A DNA stretch of 64,000 nt from Methyloprofundus sp. (GTDB lineage: Bacteria; Pseudomonadota; Gammaproteobacteria; Methylococcales; Methylomonadaceae), in the NCBI GenBank assembly GCA_012960135.1, contig DUBW01000059.1, positions 18,647 through 82,646 of the forward strand, read 5' to 3'. How positions within the stretch are numbered: position 1 is the stretch's first letter; each line of letters begins with the position of its first letter. A model generated the notes under the pieces. It did not search any database. It was not told where the DNA came from and saw nothing but the letters and a program-made list of their open reading frames with translations. Shown here in pieces: positions 19,002-28,659 of the stretch. A program made the translations under genes and the position numbers.

Positions 19002-19421
19002 ATGCGCATACTTTCTATTATCATTATTTCATTTAGCATTTTACTATCTACTGGTTGCAGTAGCGGCAGTCAAATAAACGGACGTAGCTTTAAAACAGCC
19101 CTAAAATCAGTCAAAATGATAAAAGGGCGTTTACCCCAAGAAAAAAGAATAGCCTTTGAACTGTCTTTCTGGGCGATACGTACATCCTATAGAAATAATT
19201 CAGAATTCCTAGATATCGTCGATGGTAAAACGCCAGATGAACTCATCGAAGTCGGCAAAGAAGTTTTTGCACAACGCAAAGCGGAAGGGTTCGAGGAATA
19301 TCAGCAATATGCTAACTGGGACGATATGATTGCCAAATATAAAAAAGATCGCGAACAACAAAACATAAAAAAGAAACGCGATCCTAGAGATGCTGAAAAT
19401 AGCGTACTGTATAAGCTTTAA
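19002..19421 (+). CDS. Small lipoprotein of unknown function
   Basis: A 139-residue exported protein. The signal peptide ends in the lipobox STGC near residue 19, so it should be lipid-anchored. The mature part is helical and charged: the segment from IKGRLPQEKRIAFELSFW to RNNSEFLDIVDGKTPDEL and the C-terminal KKDREQQNIKKKRDPRD are the main features. It has a strong ribosome-binding site (AAGGAG) and its own terminator. I recognise no catalytic motif; it resembles small uncharacterised lipoproteins of other gammaproteobacteria. Confidence 0.7.
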   Translation: MRILSIIIISFSILLSTGCSSGSQINGRSFKTALKSVKMIKGRLPQEKRIAFELSFWAIRTSYRNNSEFLDIVDGKTPDELIEVGKEVFAQRKAEGFEEYQQYANWDDMIAKYKKDREQQNIKKKRDPRDAENSVLYKL

Positions 19422-19445
19422 GGAATAGCCAGTAGGAAAATAGCC

Positions 19446-19496
19446 AAAGGATCTTGCATTGTGCTTTTAGATCGTTAGCACAGTACAAGATCCTTT
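19446..19496. terminator. Bidirectional terminator hairpin between lipoprotein gene and purL
   Basis: AAAGGATCTTG and CAAGATCCTTT form an 11-bp stem, with further pairing inside (GTGCT with AGCAC). The right arm runs into T-rich sequence. The position between two convergent genes suits a terminator working in both directions. Confidence 0.75.
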
Positions 19497-19541
19497 TAAT
19501 TACTTTTGATCGTAAGATCGAAGTAATTGTTCACCCCCAGC

Positions 19542-22500
19542 TTACCCAACCCAGACTCGGGCATTTCTAAACATACGTAACCATGCACCGTCTTCATTCC
19601 AGCCATCTGGCTGCCAGGAGTTTTGTAGCGTTCTAAAGCAACGCTCTGGATGTGGCATCATAATAGTAAAGCGACCATCGGTAGTGGTTAAGCCTGTAAT
19701 GCCATCCGGTGATCCATTTGGATTCATAGGGAAACTTTGAGTTTCTTCACCGTAGTTATCAACATAACTCAAGGCAACTAATGCCTGATTCCGGTCATTT
19801 TCAGAGAACTCTACGCGTCCTTCTCCGTGCGCTATTACGACCGGCATGCTCGATCCTGCCATATCTTTAAGTAATATAGACGGTGACTCTTGAACTTTAA
19901 CCATCGCCACCCGCGCTTCAAATTGCTCTGAATCATTACGCTTAAACTGGGGCCAATGTTCTGCACCAGGAATCAGCTCTTTGATACCTGATAACATTTG
20001 ACAGCCGTTACAAACACCCAGACCAAAGCTATCACTGCGCTGAAAAAAGGCTGAAAACTCATTTCTGGCACGCTCATTAAATAAGATTGATTTCGCCCAG
20101 CCACCGCCTGCACCCAGAACATCTCCGTAAGAAAAGCCACCACAGGCAACCAGACCGACAAAATCCTTTAAACTAACTCTGCCGCTGATAATATCAGTCA
20201 TATGCACGTCTATGCTGGTAAACCCTGCTTTATCAAAAGCGGCAGCCATTTCGACATGCCCATTAACGCCCTGCTCTCTTAAAATCGCTACACGAGGACG
20301 AACCGAGGCATAAGGAGCGACGATATTTTCATTAATATCAAAACTTAAGTTGGCCGTTAAACCAGGATCTTTATCATCGACTATACGTTCAAACTGTTGC
20401 TTGGCACAATCTGGATTATCGCGTAATGCCTGCATACGATAACTGACTTCTGACCAGGTCTGTTGCAGTTCAACTCGACTTGCGGAGTAAATAATATCGC
20501 CGTCATAACTTATATTTAACTGCTGAGTTTCTTCTGTTACCCAGCCTATAAGATGAGTGCAATCTGCTAATCCCGCTGCTGCGATTTTTTCTAACACCGC
20601 ATCACAGTCGCTCTGCTTAACCTGAATGACAGCACCCAGCTCTTCATTAAACAGTGTGGCTAATACATCATCACCCAGGCGATCTAATTCCAGCTCCGCG
20701 CCTTTACGTCCGGCAAAGATCATTTCTGCTACCGTGGCAAGTAAGCCGCCATCAGAGCGGTCATGATAAGCCAATAGCTTGTCGTCCGCATTTAAGCTTT
20801 GTATGCTATTGAAAAAAGCTTTAAATAAATCAGTGTCTTCCAGGTCTGGCACTTCACAGCCCATTTGCTGCGTTACTTGCGCTAACACCGAGCCACCTAG
20901 ACGATTCTTGCCTAAGCCTAAGTCGATCAACATTAATACACTGTCAGCATTTTTTAATTCAGGCGTCAATGTTCGGGTAATATCCGTCACCGGAGCAAAA
21001 GCCGTAATAATCAGTGACAGTGGCGAAGTCATGGTGGTTTCTCGGCCGTCTTCATTCCATACCGTCTTCATGGATAAGGAGTCTTTACCCACGGGGATGG
21101 CAATACCTAAATCGGGGCAAACTTCCATACCCACGGTTTTTACCGTATCAAATAATGCAGCATCTTCACCTGCACTGCCAGCCGCAGCCATCCAATTGGC
21201 AGAGATTTTAATATGCTTTAGAGATTCGATTTTCGCAGCAGCTAAATTTGTTAAGGATTCTGCAATCGCCATACGCCCCGATGCTGGGGCGTTAACAACG
21301 GCTAACGGAGTGCGCTCACCCATTGCCATTGCTTCACCTGTTGTTGAGTGAAATCCTGAGGCGGTTACCGCCACATCCGCAACCGGCACCTGCCAGGGGC
21401 CTACCATTTGGTCTCTGTTTACTAAACCTGTTACCGAGCGATCACCGATATGGATCAAAAAACTTTTATCGGCAACAGCAGGGAAAGCCAAGACGCGACT
21501 GACCGCTTGTTTGATATCCAGGCCTGAAAAATTCAGCGCCTTATGCTTTGTCTTTATGTGTGCTACATCACGGTGTAATTTTGGTGATTTACCAAATAAT
21601 ACCGACATAGGGAGGTCTACAGGCTTATCGCCAAACATTTCATCAGTCAGCGTCAAATGCTCTTCATCAGTGGCTTCGCCAATCACCGCATACAGACAGT
21701 GTTCACGTACACAAAATGACTCGAATAATTCTAGCGCTTCTGGCTTAATCGCCACCACATAACGCTCTTGCGCCTCATTACACCAGATTTGCATCGGTGA
21801 CATGCCTTTATCACCATTATTGACCTTGCGTAATTCAAAGCGACCACCTTGCTCGCAATCATGAATAATTTCCGGTACAGCATTTGATAAGCCACCGGCA
21901 CCGACATCATGAATAGAAACAACTGGGGTACCATCGCCTAAGGCATTACAGTGATTAATGACTTCCTGACAGCGGCGTTCCATTTCCGGATTTTCGCGTT
22001 GTACCGAAGCGAAGTCAAGCTCTGCTGCACTTTCGCCCGAGGCTTGTGAAGAAGCTGCACTTCCTCCAAGGCCTATTAACATGGCTGGACCACCTAAGAT
22101 AATAATCAAGGAACCCGCCGGGATTTTATGCTTATCGACCAGCATGGGACGAATATTACCCATACCGCCCGCGATCATAATCGGCTTGTGATAACCGCGT
22201 AATTGATCGCCGCTGTTACCTTCGACTACTTGTTCAAAACTGCGAAAATAACCGGCAATATTAGGCCGACCAAATTCATTATTAAAAGCCGCTGCACCTA
22301 TCGGCCCGTCCAGCATAATATCTAAAGCAGATGCGATACGTTCGGGTTTGCCATAATCAGTTTCCCAGGGCTGATTAAATCCAGGAATTTTCAAATGCGA
22401 TACGGTAAAACCTGTTAGTCCAGCCTTGGTTGCCGAACCTCGCCCTGTTGCCCCTTCATCACGAATCTCACCACCTGATCCAGTTGCCGCGCCTGAATAA

Positions 22501-23408
22501 GGTGAAATAGCGGTTGGATGATTATGCGTCTCTACTTTCATTAATAAATGCGCATCCTCCTGAGTATAGGCATATTCGCCGGTATGTGGATTGCGAATAA
22601 AAACATCTGTTTTTGAGCCTGCTGCGACAGAGGCATTATCACTATAGGCAGATAAAATACCCTCCGGGTGTTTCTCAGAAGTATTGCGAATCATGCTAAA
22701 TAAGGATTTCGCTTGATCAACACCATCTATAGTCCAGCTAGCATTAAAAATTTTATGTCGGCAGTGTTCTGAATTTGCCTGAGCAAACATCATCAATTCA
22801 ACATCACTAGGGTTACGCCCCAGGTCTTTAAAACTATCGCTTAGATAATCAATTTCGTCATCTGACAGAGCCATACCCAATTCAGTGTTTGCTCGTACCA
22901 AGGCATCGCGCCCTTGCTCTATAATAGCAACTGTACTTAAAGGCTGAGGTTGGTGATGACTAAAAATATCTAGCTGCTCCAAATTACATACTACCGTCTG
23001 CGTCATACGGTCATACAGTAAATCCTGTAGCGCCTGTTGTCTGTGTTTATCAAGCTCTATTGTGCTCGCCAAGGTATATTCAATACCGCGCTCCAGACGT
23101 TCGATAGCAAGGCCGCAACGTTGCGCAATCTCGGTTGCTTTACTCGACCAGGGGGAAATAGTACCCGGCCGAGGTACCACGTAATACGCCTCGCCTTGCA
23201 GTTGCTTAGAATTTTCCGCTTCTGACCCATAAGCTAATAACTGCAGTAAAACCTCATGATCAGCTGCGCTGAGCTCATTCTCTAGCTCTGCAAAATGTAC
23301 AAAAGATGCTGAAACATGGTTAATAGCAGGCTCTATTGCTTGTAAATCGGCCAATAATTTTTGAATTCTAAATTTGGATAATGCGGAACTGCCGGGGATT
23401 TTAAGCAT
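19542..23408 (-). CDS. purL: Phosphoribosylformylglycinamidine synthase (large single-chain PurL)
   Basis: A 1288-residue enzyme of purine synthesis that converts FGAR, ATP and glutamine to FGAM. It is the fused form of gammaproteobacteria (E. coli about 1295 residues): an N-terminal PurS-like domain, two AIRS-type synthase repeats with [22 protein letters not shown] and the glycine-rich ATP sites, and a C-terminal glutamine amidotransferase with the nucleophile in [11 protein letters not shown] and the catalytic His in PHPERCF. The ATG is at 23408. It stands alone between a terminator and a small HicB-like gene. Confidence 0.98.
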   Translation of the reverse strand: MLKIPGSSALSKFRIQKLLADLQAIEPAINHVSASFVHFAELENELSAADHEVLLQLLAYGSEAENSKQLQGEAYYVVPRPGTISPWSSKATEIAQRCGLAIERLERGIEYTLASTIELDKHRQQALQDLLYDRMTQTVVCNLEQLDIFSHHQPQPLSTVAIIEQGRDALVRANTELGMALSDDEIDYLSDSFKDLGRNPSDVELMMFAQANSEHCRHKIFNASWTIDGVDQAKSLFSMIRNTSEKHPEGILSAYSDNASVAAGSKTDVFIRNPHTGEYAYTQEDAHLLMKVETHNHPTAISPYSGAATGSGGEIRDEGATGRGSATKAGLTGFTVSHLKIPGFNQPWETDYGKPERIASALDIMLDGPIGAAAFNNEFGRPNIAGYFRSFEQVVEGNSGDQLRGYHKPIMIAGGMGNIRPMLVDKHKIPAGSLIIILGGPAMLIGLGGSAASSQASGESAAELDFASVQRENPEMERRCQEVINHCNALGDGTPVVSIHDVGAGGLSNAVPEIIHDCEQGGRFELRKVNNGDKGMSPMQIWCNEAQERYVVAIKPEALELFESFCVREHCLYAVIGEATDEEHLTLTDEMFGDKPVDLPMSVLFGKSPKLHRDVAHIKTKHKALNFSGLDIKQAVSRVLAFPAVADKSFLIHIGDRSVTGLVNRDQMVGPWQVPVADVAVTASGFHSTTGEAMAMGERTPLAVVNAPASGRMAIAESLTNLAAAKIESLKHIKISANWMAAAGSAGEDAALFDTVKTVGMEVCPDLGIAIPVGKDSLSMKTVWNEDGRETTMTSPLSLIITAFAPVTDITRTLTPELKNADSVLMLIDLGLGKNRLGGSVLAQVTQQMGCEVPDLEDTDLFKAFFNSIQSLNADDKLLAYHDRSDGGLLATVAEMIFAGRKGAELELDRLGDDVLATLFNEELGAVIQVKQSDCDAVLEKIAAAGLADCTHLIGWVTEETQQLNISYDGDIIYSASRVELQQTWSEVSYRMQALRDNPDCAKQQFERIVDDKDPGLTANLSFDINENIVAPYASVRPRVAILREQGVNGHVEMAAAFDKAGFTSIDVHMTDIISGRVSLKDFVGLVACGGFSYGDVLGAGGGWAKSILFNERARNEFSAFFQRSDSFGLGVCNGCQMLSGIKELIPGAEHWPQFKRNDSEQFEARVAMVKVQESPSILLKDMAGSSMPVVIAHGEGRVEFSENDRNQALVALSYVDNYGEETQSFPMNPNGSPDGITGLTTTDGRFTIMMPHPERCFRTLQNSWQPDGWNEDGAWLRMFRNARVWVG

Positions 23409-23507
23409 AGATTAAAGAGGGGTAAGTAATTAAATCGAATGGGAGTAAATCAATTGAAATGATTTTACAAAGTTGCACAGCGAACATCGACTGAGGAAAG
23501 GGGATTT

Positions 23508-23720
23508 CTAGGCGTACATTAAGCGACCCTTTGGAATCGGAATGATGCGCCCTAATTCTTTTGCTGTTTCTATCCATTCCTGGATAACGATTTCAGCATT
23601 TTCTACGGCTTGTTGATACGTTTCACCATCTGCCTTACATCCGGATAATTCAGGAATTTCCACTAAAAAAGCCTTATCCTCTTCACTCCAATAAATAATC
23701 ATTTCATATTTATTGGACAT
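23508..23720 (-). CDS. HicB-like (UPF0150) protein, no HicA partner
   Basis: A 70-residue protein with the HicB antitoxin-type fold: YWSEEDKAFLVEIPELSGCKADGETYQ followed by the helix AVENAEIVIQEWIETAKELG. It lacks a recognisable C-terminal DNA-binding helix. HicB proteins usually pair with a HicA toxin of about 60 residues. The 140 bases on the upstream side and the 99 bases before purL are too short to encode one intact, so this is an orphan or a stand-alone relative. The ATG at 23720 is preceded by a weak purine-rich site. Confidence 0.8.
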   Translation of the reverse strand: MSNKYEMIIYWSEEDKAFLVEIPELSGCKADGETYQQAVENAEIVIQEWIETAKELGRIIPIPKGRLMYA

Positions 23721-23860
23721 TGCTAGCTCCGAACTTATTTTTTATAAATAATCTTCTAATTTGTTTGACCTGATAAGATTTTGCCTTTGAACCTACTGCT
23801 GAAATTAATAATCACTTCTAATTTTTTTATTATGCTCAAACATAAGAAGACAAGTTGCAA

Positions 23861-24436
23861 TTACTCATCAAAATCCTGTTTGATGGTATCAAAAATTAAA
23901 TTGAGTAGTAGTATTCCATCACCTTGAAATAATTTATTCCCTAGCTGATCGCGAACAAAAACATCCGTACCAAACTCAGACTCAGTTAGAAAAACCTGGT
24001 AAGGAAGCTCCTGGTTTGCATCACTACCGAAGAAAAAAACAAACTCATCCCAGAAAGATCCATCGCTAACTGCTTGTACTTCAGGATCAAATTGTACGTA
24101 ATAAGTTCCAATTGATCGGTTTTTATCGGTGATTTCAACTACCCGTTCAGTTAATGCCTTGCCCACCAAACGCCAGACATGAGCAAAAGGTGAATTAATA
24201 CGCACATAAGTATTGTTTTCACCCTGGTCTATATATTCTATGGTTTTACTTAAAGTCAGGGGAACGATGACTTCTTCAGATGCAACAGCTTGTTGTTCAG
24301 CCTGCATACCTGGTGGAATTTGTAGTGCTGGAATTTCCCTGCTGTTGACATAGTCATTTTCTTTATCTGGAAAAAACTGACTACATGCTGCTAACATGAC
24401 AAAAGAAAATATAAGCGTGAGTTTAATCGGATTCAT
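23861..24436 (-). CDS. bamC: Outer-membrane assembly lipoprotein BamC (short form)
   Basis: A 191-residue lipoprotein directly after dapA, as in E. coli where bamC (nlpB) follows dapA. The signal peptide ends in MLAAC, giving the lipid-modified cysteine near residue 18. The extended N-terminus DYVNSREIPALQIPPGM is the part of BamC that contacts BamD, and the first helix-grip domain follows (VWRLVGKALTERVVEITDKN). The E. coli protein has a second such domain (about 344 residues); only one is seen here. It belongs to the BAM machine that inserts beta-barrel proteins. Confidence 0.85.
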   Translation of the reverse strand: MNPIKLTLIFSFVMLAACSQFFPDKENDYVNSREIPALQIPPGMQAEQQAVASEEVIVPLTLSKTIEYIDQGENNTYVRINSPFAHVWRLVGKALTERVVEITDKNRSIGTYYVQFDPEVQAVSDGSFWDEFVFFFGSDANQELPYQVFLTESEFGTDVFVRDQLGNKLFQGDGILLLNLIFDTIKQDFDE

Positions 24437-24455
24437 GCGTTATGTTATACAGAAG

Positions 24456-25331
24456 TTAAAGAACGTGTGCTTGTTGCATAGCCGCACGCACAGATTCAAA
24501 ACAGTCTTCAGTCAACCAGGTCAATGGCAGACGTATGCCTTTAGAAATTAGGCCCATTTCAGCTACCGCCCATTTAACCGGAATAGGATTAGACTGGATA
24601 AATAGCTGCGTATGCAAACCTCTCAAATTTGCATCTATCGTTGTTGCTGCCTTACGATCACCTTTGATCGCCGCAAAAATCATTTCATGTACCAGTCGTG
24701 GAGCCACATTTCCAGAAACGGTAATCGTACCATTACCGCCTAACAGACAAAACTCACAGCTAGTCGCATCATCACCGGTGTACAAGGCAAAATCATCTCC
24801 ACACAGGTCACGAATAACGGCAACGCGGGATAAGTCACCGGTCGCTTCTTTAACACCTACGATACGCTCAATTTTTGCCAAGCGGCCAATGATCTCAGGC
24901 AGCATATCACATGCTGTACGCCCAGGAACATTATATAAAATCTGTGGAATATCAACTGCTTCTGCAATCGCTTTATAATGCAGATACAAGCCTTCCTGTG
25001 TGGGCTTATTGTAATAAGGAGTCACCAGTAAACAAGCGTCAGCACCTAGCTGTTTAGCCGCTTGTGTTAATGCGATTGCTTCACTGGTAGAGTTCGCACC
25101 CGTCCCGGCAATCACTGGAATTCGCCCCGCCACAAAATCGACAATGGCTTTAACGACATCCATGTGTTCGTGTTCATTTAAAGTCGCAGATTCACCGGTA
25201 GTTCCCATAGCAACAAGTGCGTCGGTACCTTGCTCGATATGAAATTCTACTAACTTTTTAAGGCTATCCTTGTCCACATCGCCGTTATCAAACATTGGGG
25301 TGACTAAAGCTACGATACTACCTAAAATCAT
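24456..25331 (-). CDS. dapA: 4-hydroxy-tetrahydrodipicolinate synthase
   Basis: First committed step of lysine and diaminopimelate synthesis, condensing pyruvate with aspartate semialdehyde. The 291 residues match the family. The Schiff-base lysine is in [11 protein letters not shown], the catalytic Tyr in [12 protein letters not shown], and the N-terminal ALVTPM and GTTGESATL are typical. bamC lies 19 bases downstream on the same strand, so one operon is likely. Confidence 0.98.
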   Translation of the reverse strand: MILGSIVALVTPMFDNGDVDKDSLKKLVEFHIEQGTDALVAMGTTGESATLNEHEHMDVVKAIVDFVAGRIPVIAGTGANSTSEAIALTQAAKQLGADACLLVTPYYNKPTQEGLYLHYKAIAEAVDIPQILYNVPGRTACDMLPEIIGRLAKIERIVGVKEATGDLSRVAVIRDLCGDDFALYTGDDATSCEFCLLGGNGTITVSGNVAPRLVHEMIFAAIKGDRKAATTIDANLRGLHTQLFIQSNPIPVKWAVAEMGLISKGIRLPLTWLTEDCFESVRAAMQQAHVL

Positions 25332-25419
25332 GAAGATCTCTCAAAAACATTAAACAATAGGAACAGTATTATAGCGAAATACTATATTACGAGTATGAAA
25401 TAAAAGCGGCTTTATTATT

Positions 25420-25465
25420 GTAGGGCGTGGCTTTAGCCCGCCGGACGAATAAAACCACGTCCTAT
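25420..25465. repeat. REP-like palindromic hairpin, copy 2 (shortened)
   Basis: It shares GTAGGGCGTGGCTTTAGCCC with copies at 164 and 32492, but the right arm is shortened and pairs through ACCACGTCCTA instead. It overlaps the last codon and stop of the DUF3617 pseudogene and sits upstream of dapA. Confidence 0.65.
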
Positions 25466-25791
25466 AGTTTGTTATGGGCACTGACCAATATAACGAACTT
25501 AGTTTGCATGCTCACTGCACCTTCTGGCGCACCTGACATGACCAAATCAAAGGTCTTCGAAATTTGTGTTTTCTGGTACTGAATATTACCTGTACCTTGC
25601 ATAGTCATGCCGTCTTACTCACTGGTCATGCTTTGCTTAGTAAAGCTTGAATCCGTTGTCATTGCTGGCATTCCGGAGGTAGCTGCTTCAATACTCACCT
25701 CCCTTAAGCCTTTTTGGATATCCGGCATTTACGCAAAAATAGGAGCGATAAACATAACCAGAAATAGCGCAATCAGCTGTTTATTCATCAT
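25462..25791 (-). pseudogene. Remnant of a DUF3617 exported protein
   Basis: The minus strand translates in a single frame of 110 codons with two internal stops. It starts with a signal peptide (MNKQLIALFLVMFIAPIFA) that runs directly into TAA, then MPDIQKGLREVS, a second stop after TKQSMTSE, and a third part containing GTGNIQYQKTQI. DUF3617 proteins have a signal peptide followed by a PDIKPGLWE-like motif, and the Trp is replaced by Arg here. The central region with the usual cysteines appears deleted. Its ATG overlaps the rsfS stop (ATGATGAATAA), so it was probably once coupled to rsfS. Confidence 0.7.
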
Positions 25792-26140
25792 AGCTTAATT
25801 CCTCATCATCATTTAGATTCTCAACACTCCATAGCTTTTCCAACTGATAAAACTCGCGTGTCTGTAAAGTCATCACATGCAAAATAACATCCCCTAAATC
25901 CATCAGTACCCACTCAGACCCTTGCGAGCCTTCTATACCTTTGGGAATAACGCCTTTATCTTTTAACCTCAGCGCAACATAATTACATAGGGCTTTAATA
26001 TGCCGCTCAGAAGTTCCGGTGGCTATTACCATATAATCGGTAAAACTGGTTTTTCCTATGACATCAATAGTCGTAATATTTTCTGCTTTTCGCTCATCTA
26101 GCTCGCCGGTTACAATGGCTAATAATTCATCTACTTGCAT
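25781..26140 (-). CDS. rsfS: Ribosomal silencing factor RsfS
   Basis: A 119-residue protein that binds ribosomal protein L14 (uL14) and blocks subunit joining when nutrients are scarce. Family marks: DERKAENITTIDV, SFTDYMVIATGTSERHIKAL, the EGSQGSEWVLMDLGDVILHVM block and the C-terminal REFYQLEKLW. It follows nadD, the usual neighbour, with a 98-base gap filled by a tandem repeat. The gene ends in an acidic tail. Confidence 0.96.
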   Translation of the reverse strand: MQVDELLAIVTGELDERKAENITTIDVIGKTSFTDYMVIATGTSERHIKALCNYVALRLKDKGVIPKGIEGSQGSEWVLMDLGDVILHVMTLQTREFYQLEKLWSVENLNDDEELSYDE

Positions 26141-26152
26141 TCATTTTCCCTT

Positions 26153-26210
26153 GGTTTATCTATTTGGTTTATCTATTTGGTTTATCTATTTGGTTTATCT
26201 GTTCGGTTTA
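26153..26210. repeat. 13-bp tandem repeat between rsfS and nadD
   Basis: The unit GGTTTATCTATTT occurs three times exactly, then once with two changes (GGTTTATCTGTTC), then starts again partially. It lies in the leader of rsfS just after nadD ends. A unit length not divisible by three in an intergenic site suggests slippage-prone, possibly variable copy number. Confidence 0.85.
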
Positions 26211-26238
26211 AATCTAATTCGATTTAATTCCATTCTGT

Positions 26239-26859
26239 TCAGGCTTGGTATAAGCCATTGGCCTGTATATATTCAATGACGGACTCAGGTAATAAAAAAC
26301 TGCTATTTTTCCCCTCGGCTATGGTTTTTCTAATCAACGATGCCGAAATATCTAATTGCGTCACTTGCTGGAAGTAGATTTTACCACTAGGACAGGATTT
26401 TAACGAATGTCTATTATCAACTTGCCTATCAATATAGCAATCCAGCAGCTCCTCCGACTTAAAACCGGGCCGCGTCACCACCACGATATGCGCATAATCG
26501 AACAGCGCCTGCCAGCGATGCCAGCAGGGCAAAGCATTAAATGCATCTGTGCCGATAAATAATAATAGCGGTGTAGCAGCAATCTCTGTCCGAATGGTAG
26601 CTAGGGTATCGACCATATAGGAAGGCCCAGATCGCTCCAGTTCGCGCGTATCACAGCTTAGTGATGGATAATCTCTGATCGCCAGTTGCAACATCTGAAA
26701 ACGCTGTGCCGCATTGACTTCTGGCTCAGCCCGATGAGGTGGTTGTGCGCAAGGTAATAAACGTAATTCATCTAGAGCAAACTGTTCACTGACTTCCAGT
26801 GCCGTGCGCAAATGCCCGTAATGTACTGGATTAAATGTGCCGCCATATATACCTATCAT
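26239..26859 (-). CDS. nadD: Nicotinate-nucleotide adenylyltransferase
   Basis: Converts nicotinate mononucleotide and ATP to deamido-NAD. The 206 residues match. The nucleotide-binding motif GGTFNPVHYGHLR is at the N-terminus and the second ATP motif is in LDISASLIRKTI near the C-terminus. It directly follows proA (stop and start abut), with rsfS downstream: the common proA-nadD-rsfS order of gammaproteobacteria. Confidence 0.97.
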   Translation of the reverse strand: MIGIYGGTFNPVHYGHLRTALEVSEQFALDELRLLPCAQPPHRAEPEVNAAQRFQMLQLAIRDYPSLSCDTRELERSGPSYMVDTLATIRTEIAATPLLLFIGTDAFNALPCWHRWQALFDYAHIVVVTRPGFKSEELLDCYIDRQVDNRHSLKSCPSGKIYFQQVTQLDISASLIRKTIAEGKNSSFLLPESVIEYIQANGLYQA

Positions 26860-28116
26860 TTACTGACGGATATGTCCATCTCCCAGAACCACATACTTAA
26901 GACTGGTTAAACCTTCTAAACCCACAGGCCCTCGAGCATGTAGCTTATCGGTACTGATTCCAATTTCTGCGCCCAGACCATATTCGAAGCCATCAGCAAA
27001 CCGGGTTGAAGCATTAACCATCACCGAACTCGAGTCCACTTCACGCAAAAACCGGCGTGCTAGAGTATAGTTTTCGGTAACAATCGATTCGGTATGACCC
27101 GAACTGAATTCATTAATATGTGTCATTGCCTCATCAATATCAGCAACGACTCTAATGGACAAGACAGGCGCCAGATATTCTGTCGCCCAATCTTCTTCAG
27201 TTGCACGGATGCAATCGGGGACGATAGAACAGGTCTTAAGACAACCTCGTAACTCAACACCGGCCGCTTTATATTTAGCCGCTAATTCAGGCAGTAGCTT
27301 GATTGCTAACGGCTCGGCTATAAGTAATGTTTCCATGGCATTACAGACACCATAACGATGCGTTTTTGCATTCACTGCAATATTAATTGCTTTGTCAGCA
27401 TCAGCCTCTACATCGATATAAACATGGCATATGCCATCTAAATGCTTAATCACCGGAATCGTTGCCTCATTTGAAATACGTGCAATCAGATTTTTACCCC
27501 CGCGTGGTACGATCACATCGACATAATCAGATAAGGTAATTAACTCACCGACTGCCGCTCGATCGGTAGTTTCCACAACTTGCACAGCTTGCACAGGCAA
27601 ACCAACACGGCTAAGGCCTTTTGCAATACAGCTGGCAATCGCTTTATTGGAATTAATTGACTCCGAACCACCACGTAGAATACAAGCATTACCCGACTTT
27701 AAACATAATGCGGCCGCATCCACTGTTACATTAGGCCGGGACTCATAAATAATCCCTATGACTCCTAAAGGCACGCGCATTTGTCCGACCTGAATGCCAC
27801 TAGGCCGGTAATTCATATTGGTGATTGCACCAATAGGGTCAGGTAATGCCGCAACCTCCTGCAAACCGGCAATCATCGCTTCAATTCTGGCCGGCGTTAA
27901 TTCCAGCCGTTCTAATAGGGGCGCATCCAGACCTTTTTCTTTACCCGCCTGCAAATCTTTCGCGTTCTCTGCCACCAGATAATCTGTCTGACTCGCTAAT
28001 TGCTCGGCAATCGCCAGTAAAGCCGAATTTTTTTTACCTGAATCTGCACGGCTAAGCTCTCTACCTGCTGCCTTTGCTTGCTGCCCCAGGCCACTCATAT
28101 AGTCTTTAATATTCAT
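26860..28116 (-). CDS. proA: Glutamate-5-semialdehyde dehydrogenase (gamma-glutamyl phosphate reductase)
   Basis: Reduces gamma-glutamyl phosphate to glutamate semialdehyde in proline synthesis. The 418 residues have the family length. The catalytic cysteine lies in [14 protein letters not shown]. Other marks are [16 protein letters not shown] and [25 protein letters not shown]. It opens the proA-nadD-rsfS unit. proB is not in this window. The 213 bases upstream (28117-28329) contain nothing I recognise. Confidence 0.98.
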   Translation of the reverse strand: MNIKDYMSGLGQQAKAAGRELSRADSGKKNSALLAIAEQLASQTDYLVAENAKDLQAGKEKGLDAPLLERLELTPARIEAMIAGLQEVAALPDPIGAITNMNYRPSGIQVGQMRVPLGVIGIIYESRPNVTVDAAALCLKSGNACILRGGSESINSNKAIASCIAKGLSRVGLPVQAVQVVETTDRAAVGELITLSDYVDVIVPRGGKNLIARISNEATIPVIKHLDGICHVYIDVEADADKAINIAVNAKTHRYGVCNAMETLLIAEPLAIKLLPELAAKYKAAGVELRGCLKTCSIVPDCIRATEEDWATEYLAPVLSIRVVADIDEAMTHINEFSSGHTESIVTENYTLARRFLREVDSSSVMVNASTRFADGFEYGLGAEIGISTDKLHARGPVGLEGLTSLKYVVLGDGHIRQ

Positions 28117-28329
28117 TTTTACTCTTAATGTTGTTCTGTTTGCTTGTCTAGACGTTGCTTATCACACTTTATGGTCGCGTATTATATTCTGTATTGGTAA
28201 TAATTTGATAGCTTGGACACTAAACTAGATCAGGACAGCAAGCCTTAGTGAAAACAGGAGTGTCTTAGCTTGAGCTAATACTGCAATTTATATAGATCCT
28301 GAAAAAGTTAAAGCTTTTTTACTCCTGGC

Positions 28330-28656
28330 CTAGTATAAAGCCACCTTAGAGTCACAGCTTCTGGCCCAGGCATCAATCCCCCCGGTTAAATTAAAAACCT
28401 GGCTAAACCCTTGCTGGTCAAGATAATAAGCAACATTCTCGCTACGCATACCATGATGGCAAATCACCACGATTGCCTGCTCCTTATCCAGCTCAGTCAA
28501 ACGCTCGGGAACCTGGTTCATGGGAATAAGTACGGTGCCGTCCATGCTTGCTATTTGATACTCAAAAGGCTCGCGTACATCGAGTAAAAAATAAGCCTGT
28601 ACATTTTCCAGTAATTGCTGTTGTAAACTCGTTGGAGAAATTTGTGTTATCGCCAT
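28330..28656 (-). CDS. Single-domain rhodanese-like protein
   Basis: A 108-residue rhodanese (sulfurtransferase) domain. The active-site cysteine is in VICHHGMRSENVAYYL, and the upstream DVREPFEYQIASMDG and the closing NLTGGIDAWA are standard. The loop CHHGMRS fits the GlpE-like or accessory rhodanese group found next to core genes in many proteobacteria. It starts 3 bases after the stop of the aminotransferase gene, so the two are co-transcribed. The physiological sulfur acceptor is unknown. Confidence 0.92.
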   Translation of the reverse strand: MAITQISPTSLQQQLLENVQAYFLLDVREPFEYQIASMDGTVLIPMNQVPERLTELDKEQAIVVICHHGMRSENVAYYLDQQGFSQVFNLTGGIDAWARSCDSKVALY

Positions 28657-28659
28657 CTT

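Noticed and set aside
23721..23860. Hidden hicA toxin gene beside the HicB-like gene
   Set aside because: The gap of 140 bases is too short, and no HicA motif can be read in any frame.
24535..24978. 147-codon frame opposite dapA
   Set aside because: Antisense shadow of a well-supported gene, with no domain of its own.
26153..26210. Possible CRISPR array
   Set aside because: Units are 13 bp and contiguous, with no spacers; this is a simple tandem repeat. No CRISPR array or cas gene was seen elsewhere.
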